Positions 31,359 to 40,429 of a stretch of DNA of 56,199 nt are shown here, piece after piece. The notes beneath the pieces are model-generated. The model searched no databases. It saw only the letters and a list, made by a program, of their open reading frames with translations, and was not told the DNA's origin. Positions within the stretch are counted from its first letter, which is position 1; each line of letters opens with the position of its first letter. Source of the stretch: Thraustochytrium sp. TN22 (lineage: Eukaryota > Sar > Bigyra > Thraustochytrida > Thraustochytriidae); assembly GCA_013306675.1 (NCBI GenBank), contig JABLUY010000239.1:1-56199 (forward strand), given 5' to 3'. The position numbers were made by a program, and so were the translations under genes.

Positions 31359-32621
31359 ATGCGCACCTCGGCGGCGGCCGCGGCGGCGGCGGGCGCTCTG
31401 CTGGCGGCCGCCGCGACGGCGTGGCCGGGCAGCGGCGCGCAGCTGGCGCTGATGCGGTTCTTCAGGGACGTGGCGCGCGCCAAGACGCGCGCGCGGCTCG
31501 AGGGCCGCGAGGGAGCGCTGGCGACGCTGGAGGCGCTGTCCGGGCTGGTGCTGGACGGCGAGGGCGGAGGCGAGCTGGAGGTGCGCGAGCGCGATGATGG
31601 GCTCAGCTTGACCGCTGAGGAGCTGCGGCAGTACGACGGGAGGGACCCGGAGGCGCCACTGTATCTGGCCATCAAAGGGAGGATCTATGATGTGACGGCG
31701 GGGCGCGAGTACTATGGCATGGGACGGAGCTACCATCACTTCGTGGGCCGGGACGCGTCTCGCGCGTTTTGCACGGGCTGCTCGGCGGAGCACTGCCTCG
31801 TGAGCTCCCTGGCGGGCCTGGACCCCTTCCTGCGCCGCGAGGTGGACCGCTGGCTTGAGCTGTACGAATACCACGACAAGTACAGGTATGTGGGCAAGCT
31901 GATTCAGGACCCTGTAGACGACGCCCTGGAGCGCGCGCAAGTTGAGGAAAGCATGCTGCTGCAGCCAGACGGCTCGCGCATGGACCCGGCCGCGCTCCGC
32001 CTTGCGGGTATTCGCGCCTACCAGCGGGGAAGCCTGGACGACGCGCGCATCTACTGGCGCGGGGCGCTTGTCGCCCTGGGTGAGGCCCAGCGACAGGAAG
32101 CTGCGGACCTCCCGGAGCGCGAGGCGCTACGTGCCGAGGTGCTCAACCTCTTGGGCGCAGCTGCGCAGAAGCACCGTCAGTCCGAGGACGCCGTCGAGCA
32201 CTATGTGGAGGCCTTGGAGATTCTGCGCAGCGTGCTTGCAGCGGAAGCGTGGGCCTCATCCAGGCTCCGCGCCACGATCCTCGCTGACCTCGGGGCCGCA
32301 TACTTTGCGGCGCAGGACCCTGGTCGTGCTGAGGCGAGCTTCCGTGCGGCACTCGTCGTCTATGAGCAAGGCGACGGGAACGCTGCGCCCGAAGCGGAGA
32401 CCGCATTGATGGCAAACACGCACATCAACCTGGCTCGCGTGCTGCAGGTGCAAGGCAAGCTTGAAGATGCTGCGGACGAGCTCCGACGCGTGGTGGCGCT
32501 CAGCGAGGCTCTGGACGCGCAGAAGCGGAGCGGCGATCAGGGAGCAAAGTTGACGGCCACGATCGACCATCTTGTGGACACAGCTCGCAAGCGGCTTGCG
32601 GACCTGAAGGACTCAGGCTAA
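31359..32621 (+). CDS. MAPR-type (cytochrome b5-like) heme-binding domain protein with TPR repeats
   Basis: 420 residues from the ATG at 31359, chosen because it opens a signal peptide or anchor (MRTSAAAAAAAGALLAAAAT); another ATG at 31275 adds 28 Arg/Glu-rich residues. Residues about 83-180 match the membrane-associated progesterone receptor/neuferricin family: LTAEELRQYDGRD, PLYLAIKGRIYDVTAGREYY, YHHFVGRDASRAF. The Tyr pair and the GRDASRA motif are family hallmarks; members bind heme through Tyr. Residues about 210-390 form tetratricopeptide-like helices (AGIRAYQRGSLDDARIYWRG, LADLGAAYFAAQDPGRAEAS, INLARVLQVQGKLEDAADEL). The TPR part should bind a protein partner. A secretory-pathway or ER-membrane location is likely. 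This fusion is not one that I know. Confidence 0.88.
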   Translation: MRTSAAAAAAAGALLAAAATAWPGSGAQLALMRFFRDVARAKTRARLEGREGALATLEALSGLVLDGEGGGELEVRERDDGLSLTAEELRQYDGRDPEAPLYLAIKGRIYDVTAGREYYGMGRSYHHFVGRDASRAFCTGCSAEHCLVSSLAGLDPFLRREVDRWLELYEYHDKYRYVGKLIQDPVDDALERAQVEESMLLQPDGSRMDPAALRLAGIRAYQRGSLDDARIYWRGALVALGEAQRQEAADLPEREALRAEVLNLLGAAAQKHRQSEDAVEHYVEALEILRSVLAAEAWASSRLRATILADLGAAYFAAQDPGRAEASFRAALVVYEQGDGNAAPEAETALMANTHINLARVLQVQGKLEDAADELRRVVALSEALDAQKRSGDQGAKLTATIDHLVDTARKRLADLKDSG

Positions 32622-33782
32622 AACGCGGGTTTCAAGTTCTGCTTAACATTCTAGCTTCACCTCTTGGGTCGCGATGCTCGAGTTGACTCCTGGCTTGTCG
32701 CCAAAGAGCGTGCCAAGGGTACACTCTTCTCCGCCCGCAAGCTGCATCTCTCTCATGACCAATGAATCTCCGCAGAGCGAGAGAGCAAGAAAGAGAGAGC
32801 GCAAGCGAGCGAGAGAGAGAGGGGCAGCCGAGGGAGAGGACCGCATGGTGGCCAACCGCGATCTCTCCCCCGCGTGACCCAGACAGGAACACCGAGAGGG
32901 TTCATTCATTGTCAATTCACGCCGTCCGTCGTGGAGGCCAGCTCCATCCCTTCACCATCCTACTCACGACTACCTCCTATCTAACTTACGGAGAATCAAT
33001 GCTGGAACGGCCGCACAGGTTGCCGGGCCCTTTTTTTTTATGCACGTGCCTTCCCCTGGCTCAGAGGGTCCTGTCGCGGGCGCCGCTGCTGTCGCAAGCT
33101 TGGCACCGTCGCAAGGATCGAGCGAATCTTGCTCGAAGGAGACAGGGTCGCACAGGCCCGGCACGAAACGCAGCTGCGTGACGCCGCTTGTATATTTCTG
33201 CTTGGTGAAATGATCATGGCTCGCAGGGAGGCAGAACCTGCGCAAGGGATGTCATGCATTGAAGAGAAGGCTTTCCGCAGCGTCGGCAGCCACAACACAC
33301 GTCACATGCTTGGCCGCGTCCGCGCTCCTGGCCTGCTGCAGGTGTGCCGTCGCGGAATCTTGCTGGTCGCCGCTCCTGCGAAAAGGAGAAGAAGAACCTT
33401 TTCCAAGGATGACAGGCACAAGGCGTAAGCGGAGATAGATAGCAACGGGTAGGTGGCCTTTTGTCATGTCAGAGGGTTGAGATGAGGTCAACAGGAGAGC
33501 GGGGCCGCCCCCGGTCCGCTTCTCTAGCTCTCGGCAGCGACTTCGCGCATCAGCTTGAGCCAGCTAGGCTCTACGAAGAGCTTGACGTGAGATGGTGGCC
33601 AGGGAAATGCGAGTTGAAGACAGGCGGTTTGCGTGCGTGGGGAGGAGGGCGCCGAGAGTGCTCGGGCCGCTCGCTTGAATATAGCGGGGTGGGGGTGGGA
33701 GGGGGGGGGGGGGGGCGTGAAGGCATGCCATTGGGATGTGGAACCACGGAATCGCCATTGTCGCGCCAGGAAGAGTCCCGGT
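32622..33782. other. 1.16-kb intergenic region, no gene seen
   Basis: Several short frames on both strands show no domain and weak codon bias. It contains a purine-rich AGAGAG stretch (about 32775-32825), a T-run near 33031 and a G-run cluster near 33686-33715. No tRNA or snRNA is recognised. Confidence 0.45.
33686..33715 (+). other. G-quadruplex-forming G-run cluster
   Basis: Four G-runs (4, 5 and 3 Gs, then 15 Gs) separated by single bases. It lies about 70 bases beyond the stop codon of the minus-strand TPR-SGNH gene, so probably in its 3' UTR region as C-runs in the RNA. Confidence 0.6.
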
Positions 33783-36710
33783 TCAGGTGGATGCGACCTG
33801 TGCCTGGTGCTGCGCAAGGTAGCGGTTCCTCCAGACAGAGGGACTACGCGGAGGCCTCTCGGGGAAGGCACCCTTGTCGAGGAGGGCCTTGAGCTTGGGC
33901 TCAATGGCCTTGGAGAGCACGGGGGTGTACTCGGCGGTAAGGTGCACGCCGTCGAGCGCGTAGGGCGTCTTGACCTTTTGGACGCCCGGATAGACGGGCG
34001 GTCGATTGTTGTCGTTGTCGGTGAGAATCTCGGGGAGGATGTCGATCCAGGTGAGCCATGATGGGTACTGGGCAACGCGCATCTTGAGGACCTGGTTGTA
34101 AAAGTCGGTGAGCGGGCGAATCATGCCCACGACTGGTGGGACCGGGTGCACGAGCGCGGTAAAGTTGCGCTTGCGCGAGAGCTCGATCATCTTGGTGATG
34201 TAAACGGTGATGGAGGCCTCAATGGCGTCCTTGAGCGTCTCGTACTTGTCGCGGCGCACGGCCTCGGCAAGCTCGTAGCGGCAGTCGAGCTCGCCGAGGC
34301 AAAAGATGACGATGGAGCCGGACGGGATGGAGGCGACGGCATGGTCGAACTGGGCGCGCGGGAACTGGCTCTCGCCATTGCGCAGGCTCCAGGCGGTGGT
34401 GTGCGGGAGCAGGCGCGGCTCGAAAATGTAGGGCTTGCCGTCCACCTTGCCTTCGTGCCAGGCGGAGGAGAGCACGGTTTCGTCGCCGAGCATGTAGACG
34501 GTACGACGCGGCAGGCGCGGCGCGGTAGGCGCGATGAGGCGAGCGTGGGAGAGCATGAGGTGCGCGATGGTCTTGTAAATGACAAAGTCGTTCCTGACGT
34601 GCGTGGTGTGGAGCTTGCGGCGCCAGACGCGAAGCGGCTCGATGACGTTGATGAGCGCCGGGATGAAGCGCAAATACAGCGGCCCCATGAGGTAGAGAAT
34701 TCGCACGAGCTGGAAGAGGAGCGAGAGCAGCTGCATGTCGTCGATCTCGTAGGGCCGTGGCGAGGTCGCGTCAAGGGCGGCCTCGAGTGCGCTGCGCCGC
34801 AGCAGTTCGGGCGGCATGGGCCGCTTGGAGTCCTTCGCCTCCGGGGGCGTGACGGCGTCCGGGTGCCGGCTCACGACGATGTAGTGGAAGAAGCCGTGGT
34901 TGCAGACGCCCTCGGAGCACAAAGCGATGGCGTCGACGATGACCTCGTCGACGACGTGGCCGTTGGTCAGGCAGGCATCGACGAACTTGGCACCGTGCAC
35001 GTCAAGAAAGGCGGAGCTCTCCGAGATTTCGCGCGCCCACTCCTCTTGGTCCTTGAGCACGTACGAGTAAGCGTTGCGCATGCGCGAGCCAGGCACGCGG
35101 TCGGACACGGCGCAGGTGAGAACGTCGGAGGCGACCTGGCATGCCACGCCGCAGGCGCGCGCGATGCCCTTGTGGGTGTTCTTCTCCTCGAAATTGTAGG
35201 AGGAAAGAAAGTCCTCCATGAGCTGCACGACGGGCACGAAGGCGCGATGCAGCTCGAGGATGTTGGTCTCCGCGTGGCAGACCTGGGGCAGGCCCGGCAT
35301 GTTGACCATGGCCATCTCGTAGATGAACTCAGCGACCTCGAAGGCGCCATGAGAGCGGGCCACCTCTGCCAAAAAGGCGGCCCCGCTCACGTTGGTGCGC
35401 AGCTGCGCGGTGCTCCGGAGGACGTCGCCGACAACCTTTTTACACTCGGCTGGGCGCGCCTTCATGTCTGCGCAGACGCGCTCGCAGAGCTCGCGGTCAT
35501 TGGGATCGGCGGTGAGCGCCTGGATCTTGAGCTTGAAGCCCTCCTCGAAGAAGTTGCTGGCCACCACGACGTTGCCGTAGGCCTCGAGCGCCTTGGGGTT
35601 CTCGTTGCCGTCGCGCTCTTTGAGCAGCAGGCGCTGGAGAATATTGGTGGCCTTTTCGATCTCGCCCATGCGGCGCAGCATCTCGGCCTGCTGGGCCGCC
35701 AGGAGGTGCTCGCGTTGCACCGTCTTGCCCTCGCTAAAGTGCACGACGCGCTGGACAATCTTGGGGTCGCCCTCGCGCGTCGCCTTGCAGGCGACCTCAA
35801 AGTGCTTGAGCGCCGTGGCCCAGTCCTCCTTGACAATGGCGACCTCGGCGAGCAGCTCCTCGCGCACGTCGACGAGGCGGTTTTTGCCGCCGTTGAGGCG
35901 GGCCGCGTCCTCAAGCAGCTCACGCGCCTTGTCGGCGCGGTTCGCCATGAGGTGCAGGCGCGCGAGCGTGACGAGAGCGATTCCTTTGTTGCCTGCGCTC
36001 TCCATGGAGTCGACGACTTGCTCGCAGAGCCTCCTGCTGCGCTTGAATTCCCCGGAGCTCAGCAGCTCGGTGATCTTCCAGAGCAGGTCGTGCTGCTCAA
36101 AGGGCGCGGTCTCGGAGCGGCTGCGCGCCGCGCTCTTGGCGCGCGCCTCCGTGATGACGGGCGTGGCGTCCGCCACCACAAAGGCGGCAAGGTCCCAGTC
36201 CTCCACGAAGAGCGAGAGCAGCTTGGGCTTGGTCTCCGGGTTGCCGTCGTCGTCCTTGTGGCGCGGCACGTCCATGACGCGGTTGCAGCCCAGCACCTCT
36301 GCGTCATCCACGCTGCGCGCCACCAGCTTGCGCGAAAAGTACGTCACGCTGGGCCGCGGCTCGACCTTGTGCTGCGCCGCGATCACCTTGACGAAGCGAT
36401 CCAGCACATCAAAGACCGACTCCTGCTCCAGCGCCGGCAGCGAGTGCACCAGCATGATGCCCTCATCCTCCTTGCCCACGCCGCCTGAGCGACCGCCGCC
36501 GGCCGCCGCGCTCGCAGCCGCCGCCTCGGCCGCCGTGCCCACGAGGGACGACTCCTTCATGCGCGCGGCGGTCTTGCGCTCCAGGATCAGGCTGCCGAGC
36601 GCCGGCGTCACCTCCATCTTCTTGATCATGTTGCGCAGCACCAGCCCGCGGTACACGATCCTCACCAGCTCCGCCTCGTACACGACTGGCTTGGGCGGCT
36701 CATCGTCCAT
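33783..36710 (-). CDS. TPR-repeat protein with C-terminal SGNH-hydrolase-like domain
   Basis: 975 residues from the ATG at 36710 (MDDEPPKPV); the frame runs further upstream but as Arg/Ala-rich nonsense. Residues about 200-600 are helical repeats of the TPR type (GIALVTLARLHLMANRADKA, AQQAEMLRRMGEIEKATNIL, AYGNVVVASNFFEEGFKL). The C-terminal ~250 residues look like an SGNH/GDSL fold: VYMLGDETVLSSAWH (block I, about residue 741, with Glu where the Ser nucleophile usually sits in GDS), FCLGELDCRYEL (about 804, resembling the GE(I/L)DCR block seen in some SGNH-like proteins) and YALDGVHLT (about 918, Asp/His of block V). Activity is uncertain because of the GDE change. It shares a divergent promoter with a bZIP gene. 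Function unknown. Confidence 0.83.
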   Translation of the reverse strand: MDDEPPKPVVYEAELVRIVYRGLVLRNMIKKMEVTPALGSLILERKTAARMKESSLVGTAAEAAAASAAAGGGRSGGVGKEDEGIMLVHSLPALEQESVFDVLDRFVKVIAAQHKVEPRPSVTYFSRKLVARSVDDAEVLGCNRVMDVPRHKDDDGNPETKPKLLSLFVEDWDLAAFVVADATPVITEARAKSAARSRSETAPFEQHDLLWKITELLSSGEFKRSRRLCEQVVDSMESAGNKGIALVTLARLHLMANRADKARELLEDAARLNGGKNRLVDVREELLAEVAIVKEDWATALKHFEVACKATREGDPKIVQRVVHFSEGKTVQREHLLAAQQAEMLRRMGEIEKATNILQRLLLKERDGNENPKALEAYGNVVVASNFFEEGFKLKIQALTADPNDRELCERVCADMKARPAECKKVVGDVLRSTAQLRTNVSGAAFLAEVARSHGAFEVAEFIYEMAMVNMPGLPQVCHAETNILELHRAFVPVVQLMEDFLSSYNFEEKNTHKGIARACGVACQVASDVLTCAVSDRVPGSRMRNAYSYVLKDQEEWAREISESSAFLDVHGAKFVDACLTNGHVVDEVIVDAIALCSEGVCNHGFFHYIVVSRHPDAVTPPEAKDSKRPMPPELLRRSALEAALDATSPRPYEIDDMQLLSLLFQLVRILYLMGPLYLRFIPALINVIEPLRVWRRKLHTTHVRNDFVIYKTIAHLMLSHARLIAPTAPRLPRRTVYMLGDETVLSSAWHEGKVDGKPYIFEPRLLPHTTAWSLRNGESQFPRAQFDHAVASIPSGSIVIFCLGELDCRYELAEAVRRDKYETLKDAIEASITVYITKMIELSRKRNFTALVHPVPPVVGMIRPLTDFYNQVLKMRVAQYPSWLTWIDILPEILTDNDNNRPPVYPGVQKVKTPYALDGVHLTAEYTPVLSKAIEPKLKALLDKGAFPERPPRSPSVWRNRYLAQHQAQVAST

Positions 36711-37118
36711 CGTGCCGCCGCGCAAGCCGCGCAAGCCGCGCCACGCAAGCCGCGCCACGCAAGCCGCGCCGCCCTCGCCGCGCCGCCAAGCCGCCACTGG
36801 CACCCGCGGCGCCGCCGCCAAGCCGCCGAGCCGCGCCGAGCCGCGCCCAGCCGCGCCCGGCCGCGCCGCCGCCGCGCCAGCCGCCGCCGCGCCCGCGCCC
36901 AGCCGCCGCCGCCGCGCGCGCCGCGCCGCGCCGCACCGCGCCGCGCCGCGCCGCCGCTTGCGTGCTTGCCGCCGCCCGCCCGCCTCGCGCGCGCCGCCGC
37001 CATGCCTGCCGCCGTGCCGCCGCGCACGCCGGCGCGCGCAGACCCGCGACGGGCGGCGCGCGCGGCGCGGCGGCGCGCGCGGCGCGGGCGGTGCGCGCGG
37101 CGCGGGCGGCGCGCGCCG
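36711..37118. promoter_or_regulatory. Bidirectional promoter with GCAAGCCGCGCCAC repeats
   Basis: About 400 bases between the divergent TPR-SGNH and bZIP starts. A 14-base unit GCAAGCCGCGCCAC occurs twice in a row at 36731-36758, with partial copies on each side. The rest is GCC/GCG-rich. Promoter role is inferred from orientation. Confidence 0.45.
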
Positions 37119-38459
37119 ATGGACGGCGGCGAGGGCGAGGAGGCGGCGGCGGCCTGGGCGCGGCAGCTGGAGCTGGAGCTGGAGCTGGACGGCGAGCTGG
37201 AGCTGGACGGCGAGCTGGCCGCGGCGCTGGAGGCCGAGGCGGGCGGCGGCGGCGGCGCGCGGCCGAGGCCGAGGCCGAGGCGCGAGCCGTATGCGAAGAA
37301 CGCGGAGGCGTGCCGGCGCAGCCGGGAGAAGCGCAAGCAGGCCGTGCGGCAGCTCGAGCAGCGCAACGCGGAGCTCGAGCAGCGCCGCCCGCTGTTTCTG
37401 GAGCGCATCGCGGAGCTGCAGAACGAGGTGGCGGCGCTGCGGCATGCGAACTGCGTGGACCTGGCCAAGGAGAACCAGCTGCTGCGCGCGGAGATTGCCG
37501 CGCAGAAAGCTTTCATGAAGAGGGTCATGCGCACCGTGGAGGAGGCGCCGGAAATGGTGCTCGAGGAGCGCGTGCGCCTGCTCAAGGCCGGCGTTGAGAG
37601 CAGCATGGGACAGGTGGTCGGCCTCCTGCACACGTCAACGCGATGGACGCCCATGGGCTCGCTCGACCTCGAGGCCAACGGGCGAGTCCACATGTTTTAT
37701 GAGCTGTTGCCGAGGGGCGTGCCCCGCGATCAGGTCAAGCGCATCAACCTGCGAACCGAGGTCTTCGATATCGAAGTAGACCCAGCCAGTCTCGCGGACG
37801 GGAACTGGAGCCTTGTGGCAGACGTTGACAAGCTGCGTGCCTTTGCCGAGGAGCAGGCCGCCCTCGACGGCACCGAGATCACCGTGGAGCGTTTCATGAC
37901 TGCGGACTTTGCAGACGCGCAGCGGCTGCTCGAGAGCGAGCTCGAGATTGTGGCTTCTACCGAGCGCAGGCAAGGTGACGACGTCGTCACGCGCTCCTGG
38001 CTCGCCTCCACGCGCGCCTTGCGACCCCTCTACCCGCGCGCCTTCGTGTGCGCCGGTCCCGAAACGCAGACTGTCCTCGACATTCATGCCGCCCTGGATG
38101 GCGAGGTCATCCCGTGCCACGTCCTGTCAATGGCGGAGGTCACCAAAGAGCTCGTGGAGGCCAACTTTGTGCCGGACGCAAGCGGCACACCCGGTGTGCG
38201 CCAGCTGGGCATGCCCATCTTTGGCGGAAACGTCGTTGTGCCGGCGGCCCAAGGGGGGCGCTGCCATGTGATCAGCGTTGGGTCCAAACCTTTGGGCATC
38301 TTCCCGGGCTTGATGGACCTCGCGGAGGTTTTGCAGCCTGATGGCTCTCCGACCGAGCAGTTCCTCCAAAGCATGCGTGTGCACACCAAACTCTCTTGGG
38401 ACGCCACCATTGCCTCTGCGCGAAGATCGTCGGAAGCGGCCACGCAATGTACACAATAA
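37119..38459 (+). CDS. bZIP transcription factor with long C-terminal domain
   Basis: 446 residues from the ATG at 37119 (MDGGEGEE); an ATG at 37002 would add 39 Arg/Ala-rich residues. After an acidic/Leu-Glu region, residues about 58-130 form a bZIP: the basic part KNAEACRRSREKRKQ has the N-x7-R signature, followed by a zipper with regular hydrophobic heptads (LEQRNAELEQ, RIAELQNEVAALRHA). The remaining ~300 residues are globular (RWTPMGSLDLEANGRVHMFY, TRSWLASTRALRPLYP, VCAGPETQTVLDI) and could be a ligand-sensing or dimer domain; no family is recognised. Nuclear DNA-binding regulator. The stop TAA overlaps an AATAAA hexamer at 38455-38460. Confidence 0.88.
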   Translation: MDGGEGEEAAAAWARQLELELELDGELELDGELAAALEAEAGGGGGARPRPRPRREPYAKNAEACRRSREKRKQAVRQLEQRNAELEQRRPLFLERIAELQNEVAALRHANCVDLAKENQLLRAEIAAQKAFMKRVMRTVEEAPEMVLEERVRLLKAGVESSMGQVVGLLHTSTRWTPMGSLDLEANGRVHMFYELLPRGVPRDQVKRINLRTEVFDIEVDPASLADGNWSLVADVDKLRAFAEEQAALDGTEITVERFMTADFADAQRLLESELEIVASTERRQGDDVVTRSWLASTRALRPLYPRAFVCAGPETQTVLDIHAALDGEVIPCHVLSMAEVTKELVEANFVPDASGTPGVRQLGMPIFGGNVVVPAAQGGRCHVISVGSKPLGIFPGLMDLAEVLQPDGSPTEQFLQSMRVHTKLSWDATIASARRSSEAATQCTQ

Positions 38460-38493
38460 AAACTTCTCTCTATTTCTCTCTACTCAATTCGTT

Positions 38494-39501
38494 TTAAAAC
38501 TGCTCCCGGAAGGAGTTGAGAGCCTTCCGATACAGGATGGCAAAGATAATGACGGCCAGCGCGATGGCGTAGTACAGAAGCCAGTCTGTCACGGCCTCGT
38601 CTTCGGAGTCCGCCTCGCTTATGGCAACGGGTCGCGCTGGCGCGTCCACTGTAGCCGCTGATGGTGCCGGCGCCAGAGCTGCTCGTGGACGCCCGCTGTC
38701 GTCCTCCTCCCCGACTTCAAGTCCGCGCGACGGGGTGCGGTGGCGAAGTCCCTGCGCCGCGCCGGGTGCCGCTGTGGCCTCTCCCTCTCCCTCGGCCGCC
38801 AACGCAGCCGTGCTCACACTTGCGTCTGGCGCAGCGCTGGGCACGGCGTCATCCTCCCCGGAGGCAGGAGGGAGCCCCTGCTGCTGTTCCTGCTGCTTGG
38901 CGTCGTCAGCACCCTGGGCCTCGCCATCGTCAGTTAGGCGTACCACGTGCATTCGTGCGATCTCCGCCTGGTAGCGGTTCGGCCCCGAGGTTGGCGCGCT
39001 CGACAGCTCCGGCAGCACAGGCATGAGCGGGTGCGTGTACGACTGTGAGGCGCGTGCCAAACGGCGGCGCTCCTCGGGCGTATAGTCGACGGCGCCCACG
39101 GCGCCGTCGCTGGGCGCCGTCATGAAACTGATGAGCGCCTCCAGAATGGTGCGGATACCCCATGCCGGCTGCCACTCCTCCGGATGGTACGCCGAGATGG
39201 ACAAGCAGATCTTGGTGCCGACCTCCCACCTGCCGTTCTCTGTGAGGAGCATGATGCTCGGCGGCTTGAACGGGTAGTCGTTCGGTAGCACGATGCGCCC
39301 GTGATAGACCCCGCCCTCGAAATCCGTGCCGACCGGCCCTCGGATCACAAAGTGCCAGTCGTACATGTTGTTCTCCAGCGGCCGCGCTGCGTACTGGTCG
39401 CTCGGGTCGCGCTGCAGCTCGCGCACGTCCGCCAAGATGCGCCGAATGGACGGGCTGTTCCGATTCCACGCCGGCGCCGCTTCCCCGCCGCCGGACGCCA
39501 T
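38494..39501 (-). CDS. UBE2J-type (Ubc6-like) ER membrane ubiquitin-conjugating enzyme E2
   Basis: 335 residues from the ATG at 39501 (MASGGGEAAPAW). The UBC fold starts with SPSIRRILADVRELQRDPSD and includes NMYDWHFVIRGP, YPFKPPSIMLLTENGRW and the active site KICLSISAYHPEEWQP with catalytic Cys99, the pattern of UBE2J1/UBE2J2 and Ubc6 (no classic HPN). A disordered Gln/Glu/Ala-rich linker follows. The C-terminus is a tail anchor (LLYYAIALAVIIFAILY, about 311-328) with a short basic end, as in this family. It should sit in the ER membrane facing the cytosol and transfer ubiquitin in ER-associated degradation. Divergent from the F-box gene. Confidence 0.96.
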   Translation of the reverse strand: MASGGGEAAPAWNRNSPSIRRILADVRELQRDPSDQYAARPLENNMYDWHFVIRGPVGTDFEGGVYHGRIVLPNDYPFKPPSIMLLTENGRWEVGTKICLSISAYHPEEWQPAWGIRTILEALISFMTAPSDGAVGAVDYTPEERRRLARASQSYTHPLMPVLPELSSAPTSGPNRYQAEIARMHVVRLTDDGEAQGADDAKQQEQQQGLPPASGEDDAVPSAAPDASVSTAALAAEGEGEATAAPGAAQGLRHRTPSRGLEVGEEDDSGRPRAALAPAPSAATVDAPARPVAISEADSEDEAVTDWLLYYAIALAVIIFAILYRKALNSFREQF

Positions 39502-40429
39502 GCTCCGCGGCGCTGCTGCTTGCTGGCCGCCGCGGGGGCACGTTGCTCTTCGCCCTCCGCGCGAGCGCCCCGCCGCTGCGCGCGCTCTGCTCTTGTCTGC
39601 TGCGCTGCCGGCTCTGCTCTGCAGCGCGGGGATGATGACCATCTTCAGCTCCGAGTCGTCGGGTCACTATTTGGGGCGCTTTTCCCAAGGGCCTCGGCCG
39701 TGCTCATCGAGACGATGATGGCTAGGCCGACCGAAACGCCGGGCAAGCCGGAAAGAAGCAAGGCCGGTGCTCTGGTACGAAGCGAACTGGCAGCCTCGTG
39801 CCACCGGGGTCCGGCTCAGGACGGAGCTTCACAAGGGCAGCTCAGAGCACGAGTTGCTGCTACGAGATTGGTGTGCAAGCGGCTCACTGCTCGCCCGCTC
39901 TAAGAGATGAAGAGCGAACGAAAACCAGGAGCAGTGACGATCTCTCGCGGCTCCCTCGCGGCTCCCTCGCTTGAGCAGGAGGGCCACCTTGCCTCTCCGA
40001 GAGTCGAGCGCTGCATCATTCCACAACACCAACAAAACGTGTCGCTTTTTCTTTTCTTTTTGTTCAGATCTCTTGTGTTCGTTCGTCAGCCTGCCCCAAC
40101 CAACTTGAAACACAGCCGAGCTCGGTCGCGGCCCGTCGGGCCCAACCCGGTTGACAGTGCGCCCGGGCCCAGGTCAGCACTGCCACATTTGATCGGCGCA
40201 CACGTGGACCCTCACGGACGGTCCCGGCCCATTCAACGGTCACTTTGACCTCGTGCAGCGGGCGCTGCACGCACGCTACGCTGTCTTGGAGGAGCTGCTG
40301 CATGCCTTGGAGCAGCCGTCGCAGGCGCAGCACCGTCGGCAGACGCAGCACCGACAGGCACGGGCAGAGCGCAGCCCCGCCTGGTCGCTGCGTTTCCGTG
40401 TCGGGCCCGGTTTCTCGCAAGGAGCAACC
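39502..40429. other. Divergent intergenic region
   Basis: About 0.93 kb between the E2 and F-box gene starts. No gene, RNA or strong repeat is recognised. A T-rich stretch (about 40040-40065) is the main departure from high GC. The plus frame into the F-box gene is open from 40253 without ATG until 40430. Confidence 0.4.

Noticed and set aside
32970-33491. Short frames on both strands in the 1.16-kb gap
   Set aside because: No domain, signal peptide, heptads or strong codon bias; no splice pairs that join them into a sensible protein.
34146-36488. 780-codon open frame on the plus strand opposite the TPR-SGNH gene
   Set aside because: It is antisense to a gene with clear TPR and SGNH motifs. 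Its translation is Leu/Val/Asp-rich with no domain, typical of a shadow frame in GC-rich DNA.
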